DNA of 64,000 bases. Origin: Tiliqua scincoides (taxonomy: Eukaryota; Chordata; Lepidosauria; Squamata; Scincidae). Of this stretch, positions 13,553 through 24,740 are shown piece after piece (position 1 is the first letter of the stretch; the number at the start of each line of letters is the position of its first letter). Made by a program: the position numbers and the translations under genes. The stretch is taken from positions 219,612,596-219,676,595 of the forward strand of contig NC_089824.1 in assembly GCF_035046505.1 (NCBI RefSeq), given 5' to 3'. The notes under the pieces are model-generated. The model made no database searches and was not told the DNA's origin. It saw only the letters and a list, made by a program, of their open reading frames with translations.

Positions 13553-14777
13553 TTAGGCTCATCCACATCTGAACTGGGCTTTATCGTTGCAGTGTCCCTG
13601 TGCATCACTCTCCCAAGGCTACCAGTGTGCTTCATGACCATGAAGCCGAGGCCACTTTGGCCTCAAAATGCAGACTGGGAGACAGGTGGTTTTAATTGGA
13701 AAAGTGGTACCCATTAGAGACCCACTGGACAAAGGGTTAAACTCCTCCTTATATCAGCACCATGGATCCAAATGGGATTCATTGTGGCTGATTAAAAAAA
13801 AAATTTATGGTAGGAGATTTTTCACTTCTCATCATGTCAACTTTACCTCTCAATAGACATTTGAAGCTCCCCAGAGCACCAAAGTGGTCTCTGATAAGTT
13901 CTTCTGCCTCTTTAAATATTGGTGCAAAGCAAAAGTGAGGTGGAGATGGAGATTAGGATCACAGCACTTTTTCTTAATGAAAATCATGCCCCTGCCCCCT
14001 GGTGGCCGTTTGGCCCATTAGGGACAATTAAAGGTCAATATTCCCTATCAGGGCAAATAGAACATTGTGGAGGAGAAAGATTTTTATCAGGAAAGTGTGT
14101 GTGTGTGGGGGGGGGGGGTTAAACTTGTTCTCAGTTTGAATTTTCTCTGCTTCTCACAGAAATTTAAAGAGATAGAAAATCTGATCACAAATCTCAAACC
14201 CAACAGCTACCCTTCTACTGCGCTGGATCTTTGGTCAATGCAGCCCATCAAAGGGTTAGATTTGCAATAGCTCATCAAGGTGTTGTGCTAGGGGTTTCCT
14301 CCCTAGCTGTATCCCTGTTCCTTTGAACCGGAGACATCAAGTACTCAACTGGTGACTTTCTGTGTGCTGCCAACCAATGATCCCACCCTAATGTCATGCC
14401 AAGAACACTGTTACAGTCTGTGCATGTTGAAAAGTTGGGGGGGACGACAGCATGAAAGATGGCAGAGTGACACAGCATGCTATCTCATGCTTTCAGGGCA
14501 TTTGGAAAATAATCCCTGTGGAAGGCCTAGGGAAATTTGCAAATAAATACATACATGGATCCTAGGAGATTAATGCTAATCCCTACAGTTCTTTTAAATG
14601 ACAGTTTTTCTAATATTGTAAATAAAAGAGTTGGAACAAGCATATTACCAAAAGATGATTATTTCTGGCCATCTGTTCCTCAGCCCCACCTAAATCTGAT
14701 GTTCTGATATGCTTCCTGCACCTCATCCCTGCATCTATTATGAGATTCTAGGAAATACAGACAGACATTGTCTAGAA
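13553..14777. other. No recognisable gene
   Basis: Contains an A run near 13,794, a T/G-rich stretch with a G run at 14,107-14,118, and otherwise unassigned sequence. Confidence 0.5.
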
Positions 14778-15001
14778 CAGCAATTTTCAACCTTTTTCAT
14801 CGCACAGCACACTGAGAAGGTGCTAAAATTGTCAAGGCGCACCATCTGTTTTTTGTCAATTGACAAGGCACAGCATGCTGCTGGGGGGCTCACACCCCCA
14901 ATGGCCCTAATAATAAATGACCCTTCCCAAACTTCCACAGCAAACCTGCAGACCATTTACGGCACACCAGTGTACCACGGCATGGTGGTTGAAAATTGCT
15001 G
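14778..15001. mobile_element. hAT-type MITE with perfect 15-bp terminal inverted repeats
   Basis: The left end cagcaattttcaacc and the right end ggttgaaaattgctg are exact inverses. The flanks gtctagaa (14,770-14,777) and ctctagaa (15,002-15,009) are an 8-bp target duplication with one difference. At 224 bp it cannot code for a transposase. Inner words (gcacagcacactga, ggcacaccagtgt) are shared with 53,446-53,800 and 47,637-47,800. Confidence 0.92.
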
Positions 15002-16004
15002 CTCTAGAAGCACAATGAAGCCCCATTTGCTGTTCTTCTCTGTGCGCGCATGTGCACAGATGCATGCATTTAGGCTATCAAAAAGGTTTAGACAAACGTA
15101 TTCTCATGGGAGCTGTTTTCATAAAAACCCCATGGGCTTAATCGCTCTCCCTCACCCAGGTTTAAACCACCACATTTCACACCAAAGCATTTGTGAGCAT
15201 AAAGCATTTTCTGAACACACAGCCTAATTAAGCCTCAAAGCAATTTCATTTCTTGCCGGGGCCACTGCAGGTTGTCCTGAGGTGCAAAGCAGAATGGATG
15301 TGCTGTTGAGATGGCACAGCATCCTCAGAAAACAGCTCCAGTATCGGCTTATTTAGGAGGCGCTTTTCTGAAACTGTCTTGGCTTCGGATGGCTTCTGCT
15401 TCATTTCCTTAGAAATGTCATGGCACTTTATTTCTTTCCCCTCCCTCCCAGTGACAAAACCATAATCAGGTTTGCTCAGAGGGCAAGAGCCCCTCATATG
15501 CCAAGCAAAAGCCTGGTATCATTTTCATCCTTGATTGAACCGCAACACAAATGCTTTGATTTGCATTTCACTGAGTTGCAGAAATTAATAGAAAAGTCCA
15601 AATTAATTTTTTTTCAGATGAAATGTTTCAGGCAGCTCAGGCTATCATGCATTTGAGAAAGGGATGTAGTTCAGAATTCTTAGTATTGGTACAGCGCTTT
15701 TAAGAGATCAGAGTCTTCTTCAGAACCTTCCCCCACCCCATTCTTTATTTTCATTTCATATTTGAAAATAAAATAGTACAGAAGGTGTGAAAAAGAACAA
15801 ACAAAAAACCAAGCTAAATTTTGTGGGGGAAAAGGAAGAAAAAGGATACATAAGCAACCTTGCCTTCCAACCCCTTTCCTTCTCCAACCAGTATCTTACG
15901 GACTGGAACCATGCTAATGCTGACTTTCTGTCCCAACAGGCACCACTTGGACATGGCCTGAAGAAATCCTGGCTCTGGTTCTTGGGGGAGGGCTTGTGGG
16001 TGTG
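15002..16004. other. Unique AT-rich block, possible conserved non-coding element
   Basis: Between 15,100 and 15,660 the sequence is free of the local repeats and has many homeobox-like TAAT cores (cctaattaagcctc, gaaattaatagaaa, ccaaattaattttt). This composition fits distal enhancers near developmental genes, but without cross-species alignment it is only a guess. No coding exon is visible. Confidence 0.35.
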
Positions 16005-16009
16005 TTACG

Positions 16010-17037
16010 TGAAAAGCCCCTTTTTGTGATTTTATATCTGGTTATGTTAGTAAAACATCATGCAGGCCACCCTTCTCCCAGCACACTTTTCCAAAAACCC
16101 TGGTCAAGCTACAAGCTCATGGATTACACAACCACCACTTTCATGTGGTCACTGCATTCCTTGTATTGTTTAACCCAACCACTGTTTATGCCAAAGTGTC
16201 TCCTAATCCAATCACTGTTATGCAAACACATTAAACCTCAATACACAGGTCACAATCAGGTCAAGTCACCTCCACTTCCCTGTGTTTATATGCATCTTAA
16301 ATCCACCTCCCTGATCATACATTATAGGAAGAAGTCTGGCATAGTATCTCCTATTCATTGTATTGTCTTAACTCAATCACTGCTTAAGTACCGTATGCAA
16401 AATTGAACTACCTTCCGGGGTTCCCCCACCTAGGAAGCCAGCCATTGCTGATAACTGACTTCCTGATCCTTTCATTGTTTTACATATTCCAAGTACCCCA
16501 CTGTGTGTAGTAAGCAAGCACATCCAGGTCAGCTCTAGGTCGCATCCAGGTCATCCAGGTCAGCTCCAGGTCAGCAAAAACCCTTTTTAAGAGAGAGGCT
16601 GGCACATGCTCGCTCTCTCTGATTCTCCCCCCCCCAAGGTAGAAGGTCCTCCTCACAGGACTCTTCCCCCCCCATCCAACTGCTCTACAAGACAGGTAAC
16701 TATATCGCGTCTGGAACTCTTTCCCTTCTCTCCCCCCCTTTTCCTCCCCTTCTCTCCCCATCTTTAGTTAGCAACTGGGATTGGCAGATCAGGGACCCCT
16801 AAAATCCTTCCCTACAATCTTTCCCTTTTTCTAATCTTCTCGGATGCACCAAATACTTTTCACATGCAACCACCATAAAGCTAGGTACACCAGATGCAAG
16901 TACTAGAAACATATACTTATCATTTTTCCATGTGCATTATGTTTACCTGTGTGTATTTTGTAATAAAAATATAATCTTTTATTAAAAGTTATCTTTCTCT
17001 CAGTCTCCTCCTTAAGCTAAAAGGGAATTTCTCTGCA
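16010..17037 (+). mobile_element. Solo LTR of an endogenous retrovirus (fossil)
   Basis: A 1,028-bp unit bounded by TG (TGAAAAGCCCC) and CA (TTTCTCTGCA) and flanked on both sides by the same 5 bp, TTACG (16,005-16,009 and 17,038-17,042). Those are the marks of retroviral integration, and only one LTR remains, as left by recombination between two LTRs. Inside, a TATA-like tttttaagagag lies at about 16,585 and an aataaa polyadenylation signal at about 16,964. No gag, pol or env remains here. The exact match of the target duplication suggests a moderate rather than extreme age. The 5-bp duplication does not decide the retroviral class. Confidence 0.82.
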
Positions 17038-17224
17038 TTACGCTGTTTTGTTATCCAGCCTATGGTCCTGAAGTTTCCAATAAGGGCAGTGTAATTATTC
17101 CCCTATATGAAGCAGCCCTTTTGGTAACAGGTGCCCAGCAGCTGCTTTGGGGTCCAGCTGGGGCCACATCCCCACATGCCAGAACACAGCAATGATACCT
17201 TTGCCAAGTGACCTCAGAAGTGGG

Positions 17225-17695
17225 AGCACCAACAGCTCCCTGGCCAGAGATGGTTCCATCTGGGGAAAAGGGGTGGAGGAATGGGGTTGAGTGGCAAGGA
17301 AGAGAGAGGAGATCGGGACAAGGGAATGAGAAGGAGGCACATGAACAGAATCACAGTGGCGGGAGAAAGAGGGCAGAAAGGCATGAAGGAGGTCAGAGAG
17401 CTCAGCAGAGGAGCAGATGAAAGAAGGAGCCAAGCAGCAGCAGAGAGAAAGAACGGTGCTGAAGAGACGGAGGAATGAGGTTGAGGAAAAAGAGGAGTGG
17501 AGCAGAAGCAGGCCAAGAGAGCAGAGGTGAGAGAATCAGCAGTGAGAGGGGGAGAGATGGTGGCAGGAGGGACAGGGAGACACCAAGGGAGGTCAGAGGG
17601 GAGACAGCCAGAAGAGTGAGGAGAGTGGGAGCCAGAGCAAGAGGGAGAAGAACAGGAAACCAAGCAGAGGGGGTGTGGGAACATCCACAGCCCCA
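17225..17695 (+). repeat. Purine-rich (G+A) low-complexity tract
   Basis: About 470 bp that is overwhelmingly A and G on the plus strand, with irregular gagag, gaagg and aggag words. It makes long artificial open frames on the minus strand rich in Ser, Pro and Leu. I treat these as non-coding. Confidence 0.8.
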
Positions 17696-19080
17696 CAAGG
17701 CAGGCAGGGCAGGGCAAGAGGACTGCACCCACCCCAGTCAGGCTGAGGCACAGAGACTGAGCACGGGTTTGGTGGCCGGATCAAGGAAGGAAGGGAGAGC
17801 CTCCGCCTAAGAACTGGCATGACAGGATGTTCACGAAAGGTAGACCTACTGTGCCTGACGTCCCCTACCATCTTGAAACCCCCTCCAGGCAAATACAGAT
17901 ATCCCCTCACAGCAGATGGAATTGGTCCTTCTGTCTCTCTTTTCCAGGGACTGCCCTTGTTTTTGCCATCTGAGCTTCCTTGTTAGAATGTTGTTTGAGA
18001 TTCAGTCGTGAGCGTTGTTATTTTTCACACTTCCGCTCTCTTGCTATGATCTCTAGAAGCTCTGAGTCAGGAATGGATGGAACCTGTCTCAATTGCACAT
18101 GCATGTGAATCCCTGTACATGAAACGTCAAGGGACGTACGTGCACATGCATGAAACATCCAAGCATGCTGTGCACCCCTCGTGGTATCACGCAGTGCAGC
18201 TTCTGAGGTCTGTTTCAAAATGTAGAAAATAATTCAAATTGTAGAATTTTGTGTTTTTCAAATGCTTCTTTAATCCAAAGCGCACACTCTTGGGTTTTCA
18301 AGCGATGAAAAAGAAGTAGTACATTCTGAAAAGAAGTGGAAGTACAGCGTGTGGAGTAGAGTCTTTAACAAGCTGTAGTGGCTGAACATGGAGGGCAGAG
18401 TGGAGTGATTATCCTCGGAACATGCGTTGGGGTGTGACAAGCATGTCTCTGTAATGTTGGACAGGATGGGCTTAAACCCCCCCCCCCCTTCTAGGCTGGC
18501 TATAACACTGGAGAATCTCCATTCTGGCAACTTGAAGTTTCCCTGATGGTGATGCCAATGTTTTCTGAAATGGGCCTTTTGGGAAACGGGAAGCAATCCA
18601 ATCAAGCAAGCTGAGGCTCCTTGGGATTTAAATCTTCAGGAAGCCCTGATGTTCTCCTTGAGATCACTAAAAGCTTTTAAAAAAGAAACTAAAAGCAGCC
18701 ATGCAAGAGAAGAGTCCTCCTGCCCCCCCTTGATTTCTGATAAGTGGCACGCATCTTGTTCACCATTTTTTATTCCTAAATTGACTTCATTTATGCTGAA
18801 TGGATGAAGAAGCCACCCCAGTGGCTTACCTCAGGCGTCTGGTACCCAGGGACACAGAAAATTTTGGCACCCACCTCCCATGTGACAAAATCAAAGCAGG
18901 ATCAGGAGGGGGACACTGGGTGCATGAGCCCCTTCCTTCAGCTCTGATCTGAGGTCATAAAGGGGGGGGAGTTAACACCATTAAAAGCTTCCTGGCTTAT
19001 ATACTCCAGTCTAGTACAGACATCATGCTTCTATACCTTAGTACCAAAAACCACCTGCTCTGGGCTTCCTTAATTACTCT
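17696..19080. other. No recognisable gene
   Basis: Unassigned. Contains a C run at 18,478-18,488 and hAT-like fragments near 18,800 (cccagtggcttacctcag). Confidence 0.45.
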
Positions 19081-19106
19081 ATTATTATTATTATTATTAT
19101 TATTAT

Positions 19107-19160
<54 letters not shown>
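19081..19160. repeat. Compound microsatellite (ATT)n(ACT)n
   Basis: About nine ATT units run directly into about 18 ACT units. Uninterrupted, so likely polymorphic. Confidence 0.97.
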
Positions 19161-19162
<2 letters not shown>

Positions 19163-19344
19163 TGTACTGAGTAAGTAATGGGCAGAGAATGGGCTTTAAT
19201 GGGGGCAAGGACTGGGCGGGATCTGCAGTGGGATCCTCAACCTAGTTATTTATTTATTGGGGGCCTGTCACAAAAAAGACTGAAGACCACTGCTCTATAT
19301 AACGAATGTTTCAGTGGATTTGGGACTCTTATGCTTTGAAGGTT

Positions 19345-20164
19345 TTTCCTGTACTGGCATCGCTAGAGGGGTGCAGGGGGTGCGGGCCACACCAGGTGAC
19401 ACACACAGGGGGGTGACGAGCACTGGGGCTGATGCACTAAAATCGTGGTGGTGAGGAGTAACACCATAATATTACATACTGTTGGATGCAGAATTTCGAG
19501 CGGAATGCCATGCAAAAAACCTGAGTGAAACATCTCCTTTCTATCAAAAGTTATGGCCAAAAACCTGGAGAACAAAAATTCATGGATCCCTATAGAAAGT
19601 GAAAGTGAGCCGTATCGCACATTTACTCGCAGTAGGCAAACTTGCCTTAGTCCATCGGAAAGGGCAGGCTGAGAGGAATCCAACGACAGCAGAAGGGTCC
19701 TGATCCAATGAATGCAGCCCTCAAAAACACCTAAGAAGGAAGTCCCTCCCTCCAAGCAGATGAATGTATTGAGCCCTATGGAAAGCAAAACTAAGCCCCA
19801 CGGTCGAGTTTACTTACGAGTAAGCAAACGTGCCTTGGCTGGTGTGGAAGATCAGGTGAAGGAGTGTGCAAGACTACCAGAATGGTCCTGATCCTATGCA
19901 CTTGCAGCTAAACAAGTGCTCCAGAAGGCAGCCTCCCCCCCCACACACACACACTAAAAAGGATCAAAACAGAGGCTTCAGCTGATAAGGTGAACCTTTT
20001 TGAGACTTGCAAAACCAGGTGGATCCTGACAGTGATCTGGTTTAAACAGAAGCTCTTAAATTGAACTGGGCACTGGGTAGGGTGAAAAACCTTACTGGTT
20101 TTGAAGGGGGGTGTTATTGCAGGCAGGCTATAGAGGAAATTCACTTGGTGGACTAGGGCTGGTT
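19345..20164. repeat. Fragments of a GGCRTCRCTAG-type DNA element
   Basis: ggcatcgctagaggggtgca at about 19,355 resembles, in inverse, the end at 21,905-21,945 (gggtgacgcaaaccctagtg and acaccactg). The words taccataatattacatact and atcaaaagttatggccaaaa recur as aataataccagcatgtta and atcaaaaggtacagccaaaa near 21,740-21,820. This suggests one element family on both sides of the mariner host repeat. Exact borders are unclear. Confidence 0.45.
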
Positions 20165-20281
20165 TCTGCTTATTTATTTGTTTTACTTTAATTATTTATA
20201 CTTATTTATTTTAATTTGCCTGATGATGTCACTTCCATCATGACATCACTTTTGATGGGTCTTGGGCAGATTGTCATTCTA

Positions 20282-21613
20282 CAAGGGTTGCCCAGAAAGT
20301 AATGCACCACATTTTTTTTCTTCAACAATTATTTATTGAACACAATGAAACTTACACACAAGAAAGAATGATGTTTCTTCTACACTCCCTATTTTTCCAC
20401 GTAATCTCCGTCCAGTTCTATGGCATTCCTCCAGCGAGACAGAAGGGCATGTATGCCCTTTCGGTACCACTCCTTGTTCTGATCACAAAGCCATTTCTGC
20501 ACTGTGCGAATCACCTCTTCGTCATCCTCAAAATGTCTTCCGCGAATGGCATCCTTTAATGGTCCAAACAAGTGGAAGTCTGAGGGAGCTAGGTCAGGGC
20601 TGTAGGGTGGATGGGGTAACACAGTCCAACCCTGTTTAGTGATGTGTTCCGAAGTCCTCAAACTTGTGTGAGGCCGAGCGTTATCATGTTGAATCAAACA
20701 TTCACCTGGGTTGTTATGGCGCCGAAGTCGCTGGAAGTGCTTCTTGAGTTTGGTTAATGTCTTCACATAAGCTTCAGAATTAATGGCGCTGCCTCTTGGC
20801 ATCACATCAATAAGTATGATGCCCTCACAGTCCCAAAACACAGTGATCATGACCTTACCGCGGAAGCAGTTGCTTTGAATTTTTTCTTCTGTGGAGATTG
20901 AGGATGACGCCATTCCATCAACTGTTTTGTTTCGGGCTCAAAATGGTGAACCCAGTTTTCATCACCTGTCACAATCCTGGATAAGAAGCTTCCCCCTCAT
21001 CTTCAAAACATTTCAGCAACTCAGAAGAAATGTTTTTCCTGAGAGATTTGTGGTCCACCGTAAGACAGCGCGGAACCCATCGTGCACACACTTTTGAGTA
21101 ATCGAGAGCACGGATGATTGCATCCACACTTCCTTTGCCGATTGACAGCTTCAGCGCCAACTGCCTAGTCGTTATACGTCGGTCCTCGCGAATGAGCACA
21201 TCAGCAAGCTGCGTCTTGTCAGGTGTGACAGCCGTGGATGGCCGCCCCGAACGCTGCAAATCTTGGAGCTCTGCCAAACCGCCTTCTAATGGCCTCACCC
21301 TCTGTGCCCAGCGACTAACCGTACTTCTGTCAACTGCAGATTCTCCATAAACTGTACACAAACGTTTGTGAATGTTCCCAACAGTTTCTTTCTCTGCAGT
21401 GAGAAATTCAATGACGACACACTGCTTGTAATGTACATCACTTACAGACGCCATTTTGAAACACCGCTGCAGCTACGCTATCTGTCTGAAGAAACCAAAA
21501 ATTTGTGTGCGCACTCCTGAAAATTCAAATAATGTATATCTAAAGTTTCGCATTTGTACCATTACTGTAGGCTGAGAAAAAAAATGTGGTGCATTACTTT
21601 CTGGGCGACCTCG
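20282..21613 (-). mobile_element. mariner (Tc1/mariner, DD34D) transposon
   Basis: A 1,332-bp element with inverted ends: both read gcccagaaagtaatgcacca c in the same register, after caagggtt on the left and cgaggtc on the right. It is flanked by a TA duplication (20,280-20,281 and 21,614-21,615). The related uninterrupted repeat at 58,911-58,945 gives the empty site (cattctaaaaagtgggtc), which confirms both borders. It carries a single minus-strand transposase gene, now frameshifted. Confidence 0.97.
20389..21454 (-). pseudogene. mariner transposase, two frameshifts
   Basis: The transposase cuts and pastes the element at TA sites. The N-terminal part (21,454 leftward, MASVSDVHYKQCVVIEFL) has the helix-turn-helix region with VDRSTVSRWAQRV and the LQDLQRSGRPSTA linker. 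The catalytic domain has TGDENWVHHFEPE (first Asp), IQHDNARPHT (second Asp) and YSPDLAPSDFHLF (third Asp). There are 34 residues between the second and third Asp, the DD34D of true mariners. The gene spans about 355 codons, normal for the family. The reading frame shifts near 20,994 and again near 20,860, so the short frame starting MASSSISTEE is only the C-terminal half read in its own frame. All three catalytic Asp codons survive. Confidence 0.95.
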
Positions 21614-21659
21614 TAAAAAGTGGGTCCCAGTGCTAAAAGTTTGAGAACTGCTGCAATAA

Positions 21660-21955
21660 GGTGTTAGTAACACCCTGGGGGGGGGGGTGACACCACTAGT
21701 GACCAAAATCACTAAAATCACAGTTTGGAGGAATAATACCAGCATGTTATATATCAATCAAGGTGTAAGTTCATGCCGAATGTGTTCTATCTTTGTTCTA
21801 TCAAAAGGTACAGCCAAAAAAACAGTGGAGGCGGAGTGATGGTACATCACTACGCCCACTACCTGGGGTGTTGCCCCACCCACTGCATGGGGGGTGACGC
21901 ACTGGCATCCCATACCGGGTGACGCAAACCCTAGTGACACCACTGACTCCCCTCA
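21660..21955. repeat. DNA-element fragment ending TAGTGACACCACTG
   Basis: Contains gtgacaccactagtgacca, ggcgtgatg-like words and a terminal gggtgacgcaaaccctagtg. It resembles in inverse the 19,355 end. Classified as non-autonomous DNA transposon debris. Confidence 0.45.
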
Positions 21956-23320
21956 GTTTTTTGGCAAGACCTGCCTGTCGTCTCTTTGCCATTGCTGAAG
22001 AATAACAAATTCAGAATGATTCAGATAACAAATGCTTCTGGAAGAGTTTGGGGCACTTTCTTTAACCAAATAGGGGTCACTTCATTCAGACCATAGTTCT
22101 ACAGGTGCTGATAAAAGTCATGGTTCTACATGGTGTCTTTTACCCTCATAGCAATCCTGTGAGATAGGCTAGTGACTGGCCCAGGGTCACCAAGGGAGTT
22201 CCGTGCTAGACTGCAGGTCTCCAGCCCCACACCTGGTCCAACACTATTCATTGCACTGCACTGGACCATTTTCTATCACACACAAGCCCCCATCATTCAG
22301 AAGCCTGGCCTTGCATGGCCTTCCCCTGCTGTTTACCTTCACCTGCCTTAAAGCTGCTCAGTTAGGACCGAGCTGTCCTTTTCAAGCCACTAAGTCTACC
22401 CGCTCCTTTAATTGCAAATGTCATGCTTCTATGAGTTAAACCCAAAGAGCTCAGAGCTTCTGGTGGGGACACAAGAAGTCTGCAGCTGGATTACAATGTG
22501 GTTAATCTCTTGAACCTGCCGGAGACTCTGAAGTTCTATATTTGATTGTAAAGTTTTTCCTAACACAGGTTTCTGGTCCAAAGTAAATAACAGAGACTAA
22601 TGGACACTCTGTTGTCACCTACACAATCTCCTGCATACATATTTTCAGTTGCTGTTTGTTTTAAAACGTTGATGACAACAGCAAGAAGTGTGTGTTCAAG
22701 ACCCACAGTATTGCCTTTTTTCCATTACCAAACAATTACAAGGCATAAGATTTGCCAGTTATTTGATCAGATTGTGAGCCCTTTGGGGACAGGAAGCCAT
22801 TCAACTATGTAGTCTGCAAACGGCTTTGTGAACTTTTTTCTTGTATATACATACTGTTCATAATCATCAAAATAATCACTTCTCTTGTAATGCTTGAAAG
22901 AACCAAAGGTTTTATCTTCATGGTCTGAGGGCAGGGTTTCCAGTTAAGGGATTGATACAAGGGAGAAAATGGTAGACAGGTGGGTAGGGGAAAATGGGGG
23001 AAGGATGTGTGTTTGCTGCAATTTCATAAGCTTAGTTGCTTGATTTTGGCAAGTTACAGAAGGGAAAGAAGACTAAGGCATTTTCAAAAACTTCATGGGA
23101 AAAATGGGTTGTAAGAAGGGATTTGAAGGAAGTGAGCAGGGTAGATGCAGGAGTATAGCGGGTAAAAGAGCCAAGAGGTAGGAAAGGCTGAAGTTATGCA
23201 AGTCTAGATCTGATCAGTGCCAGGCTGGCTGGCTGGAAAGCCCAAGTGTTCTGCCTTGAGTTCCATGATGAAAGAAAGCTGGGATAGATATGCCACCCAC
23301 TGGAAATCCCAGGTGTCTGA
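21956..23320. other. No recognisable gene
   Basis: Unassigned sequence. No exon with supported splice sites or family similarity was seen. Confidence 0.5.
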
Positions 23321-23400
23321 GAGCACAATTCTATACATATCTACTCAGAAATATGTCCAGTTATAGTAAATGGGGCTTACTTTCAGGTAAATGTGGAGCC
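23321..23400. repeat. Short palindromic repeat (80 bp) with TGA duplication
   Basis: Runs gagcacaattctatacatat to tcaggtaaatgtggagcc, with ctactcagaa and ggggcttact in the middle. TGA lies on both sides (23,318-23,320 and 23,401-23,403). It belongs to the same family as copies at 47,455, 48,000, 60,008-60,270 and 60,912. Confidence 0.75.
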
Positions 23401-24149
23401 TGAGTCCCCCACCTTTAATTAGACTGCCCTGCTACTGTGGTTCCAAAATTATTAACCTTGGTCTCTTTCAGCCCCTCCCCCTAGAGGTGAAGGCGGACTG
23501 CAACATATGTTGCTATCACAACAACCATGCAAAGTAGGACACACTGCTAGTATGGTGCACATCTTTGCTTACGTAAATTTGGTGTGAGGGTCAAGGAAAA
23601 GTAATTTTATTTTTAAAGATGATCCATCGTTTGCAGCATCCTGGCTCTGCGATGTTCTTTATTCTGAGAGCATCAGGGTGAAGAGAGACATAAAATATTA
23701 AGTGTGATGGAAACAGTTGGAACACACAGTCATTCGTTGCCCTTCAGCAAGAGCGTGTTCCAGTAACTTCCCCCACTTAGAATCTCACCTCTCAAGTCAC
23801 CTTGAGTGAAGTGTGCCTAAGAGTATTTCCTCCCTGCCAAGGTGGCACAGATACACGTAGGGGCATATGTAGGAGTTTGAAGGAACATGCTGCCTGGGTC
23901 ATAATCTGAGCCTTCTCTCACTCCCCAGCCCAATCCGGAAGCCTTTGCTTTGCCTGCTGTATGGTGCATTCATTTAATAGCCTGTTGTTGTTGCAGTGCC
24001 ATCAATGTGCCTGCCATTTGCCCCATGCCAATTCCCTGAGTTAAATAGTCTTCCTAAAGTTGTTGGGGATCTTTCCCCTCTGTGGCTAGTAGCAGCTCTG
24101 AGGGATGATTATGATCAGGGTATTGTGTGGGGGGAAGGGCCCCATACCC
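23401..24149. other. No recognisable gene
   Basis: Unassigned sequence. Confidence 0.45.
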
Positions 24150-24400
24150 CTTCCCTAGGACTTTTGTTCCAATGCTCTTCCTCCTCCCCCCACTCCCTGG
24201 ACTTGAAAAGGGGGATGGAGAGGAAGAGGAAGTGTGGAGGGAGGAGAGCCTTCTCCTCCACAATTCCCTCCCGCTCCATCCCTCTCTTCCTTTTCTAACT
24301 GAGTGGACAGGGGGCAGAGGCTGACGAGTCACTGGGTAAGTGTCACCACTTGAGATGCCACCTCAGGCACCATGTGTTCTTGGGTCAGCCCTGGGTTCGG
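24150..24400. repeat. GA/CT-rich repeat family, copy 1
   Basis: Contains cactccctggacttgaaaag, ggggatggagaggaagagg and the end words gatgccacctcaggcacc and gggtcagccctg. Matching blocks are at 39,650-39,821 and 50,650-50,930. The ends (CAGGGCTGGC type) suggest a hAT-like element. Confidence 0.6.
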
Positions 24401-24547
24401 CCCCCACTTATCAAGAACAGGAACAGAAAGCTCTGGGAATTGGGAACAGTCCTTGATAAATATGCACAGTTGGAGGACGTGATGTGAAACAAAAAGGCCT
24501 CTTTTGAACTTCAGCTCCACCACATGAACCTGTGAAGCTGGTGAGTC

Positions 24548-24740
24548 AGACTACAGGTCTATCTCACTCAGTTATGTCCTGTTGACACTGACTGGCAGCA
24601 GCTCTGCAGCATTTCAGGAAAAAACAAACAAGCCCAAAAATGGGTTTTCCCAGCTGGATCTGGAGATGCCACTGGTTGATCAGGGCACCTTCTGCACGCA
24701 AGCAAGGGCTGTGCCACTGAGCTGTATGCCCCGTCCTATG
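24548..24740 (-). mobile_element. tRNA-derived SINE
   Basis: In reverse complement it has a tRNA-like head (gcatacagctcagtggcaca), then the body with ccagctgggaaaaccc and the end words gctgccagtcagtgtcaac and ctgagtgagatagacc. It is related to 2,070-2,240 and 62,685-63,530. Confidence 0.75.

Larger units (their letters stand above)
20165..21655. repeat. hAT-like MITE split by the mariner
   Basis: Left of the mariner lies gatgatgtcacttccatcat and cagattgtcattct. Right of it lies aaaagtgggtcccagtgct and tttgagaactgctg. The same words run without interruption at 58,860-58,962, so this is a relative of the 53,061 and 58,630 elements. The left border is uncertain. Confidence 0.65.

Noticed and set aside
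16480-16761. Minus-strand 93-codon frame within the LTR
   Set aside because: Lies wholly in LTR sequence with C-rich runs; no retroviral or host domain.
17214-17810. Long frames over the purine tract, on both strands (up to 172 codons)
   Set aside because: Created by base composition: Ser/Pro/Leu-rich on one strand and Arg/Glu/Gly-rich on the other, no domain.
20389-20913. Independent 174-codon gene starting MASSSISTEE
   Set aside because: It is the C-terminal catalytic half of the mariner transposase entered after a frameshift, not a separate gene.
19345-21955. One large 2.6-kb hAT transposon around the mariner
   Set aside because: The two outer ends are only loosely inverted and the flanks (ttcctgta and actcccct) do not match, so separate fragments are more likely.
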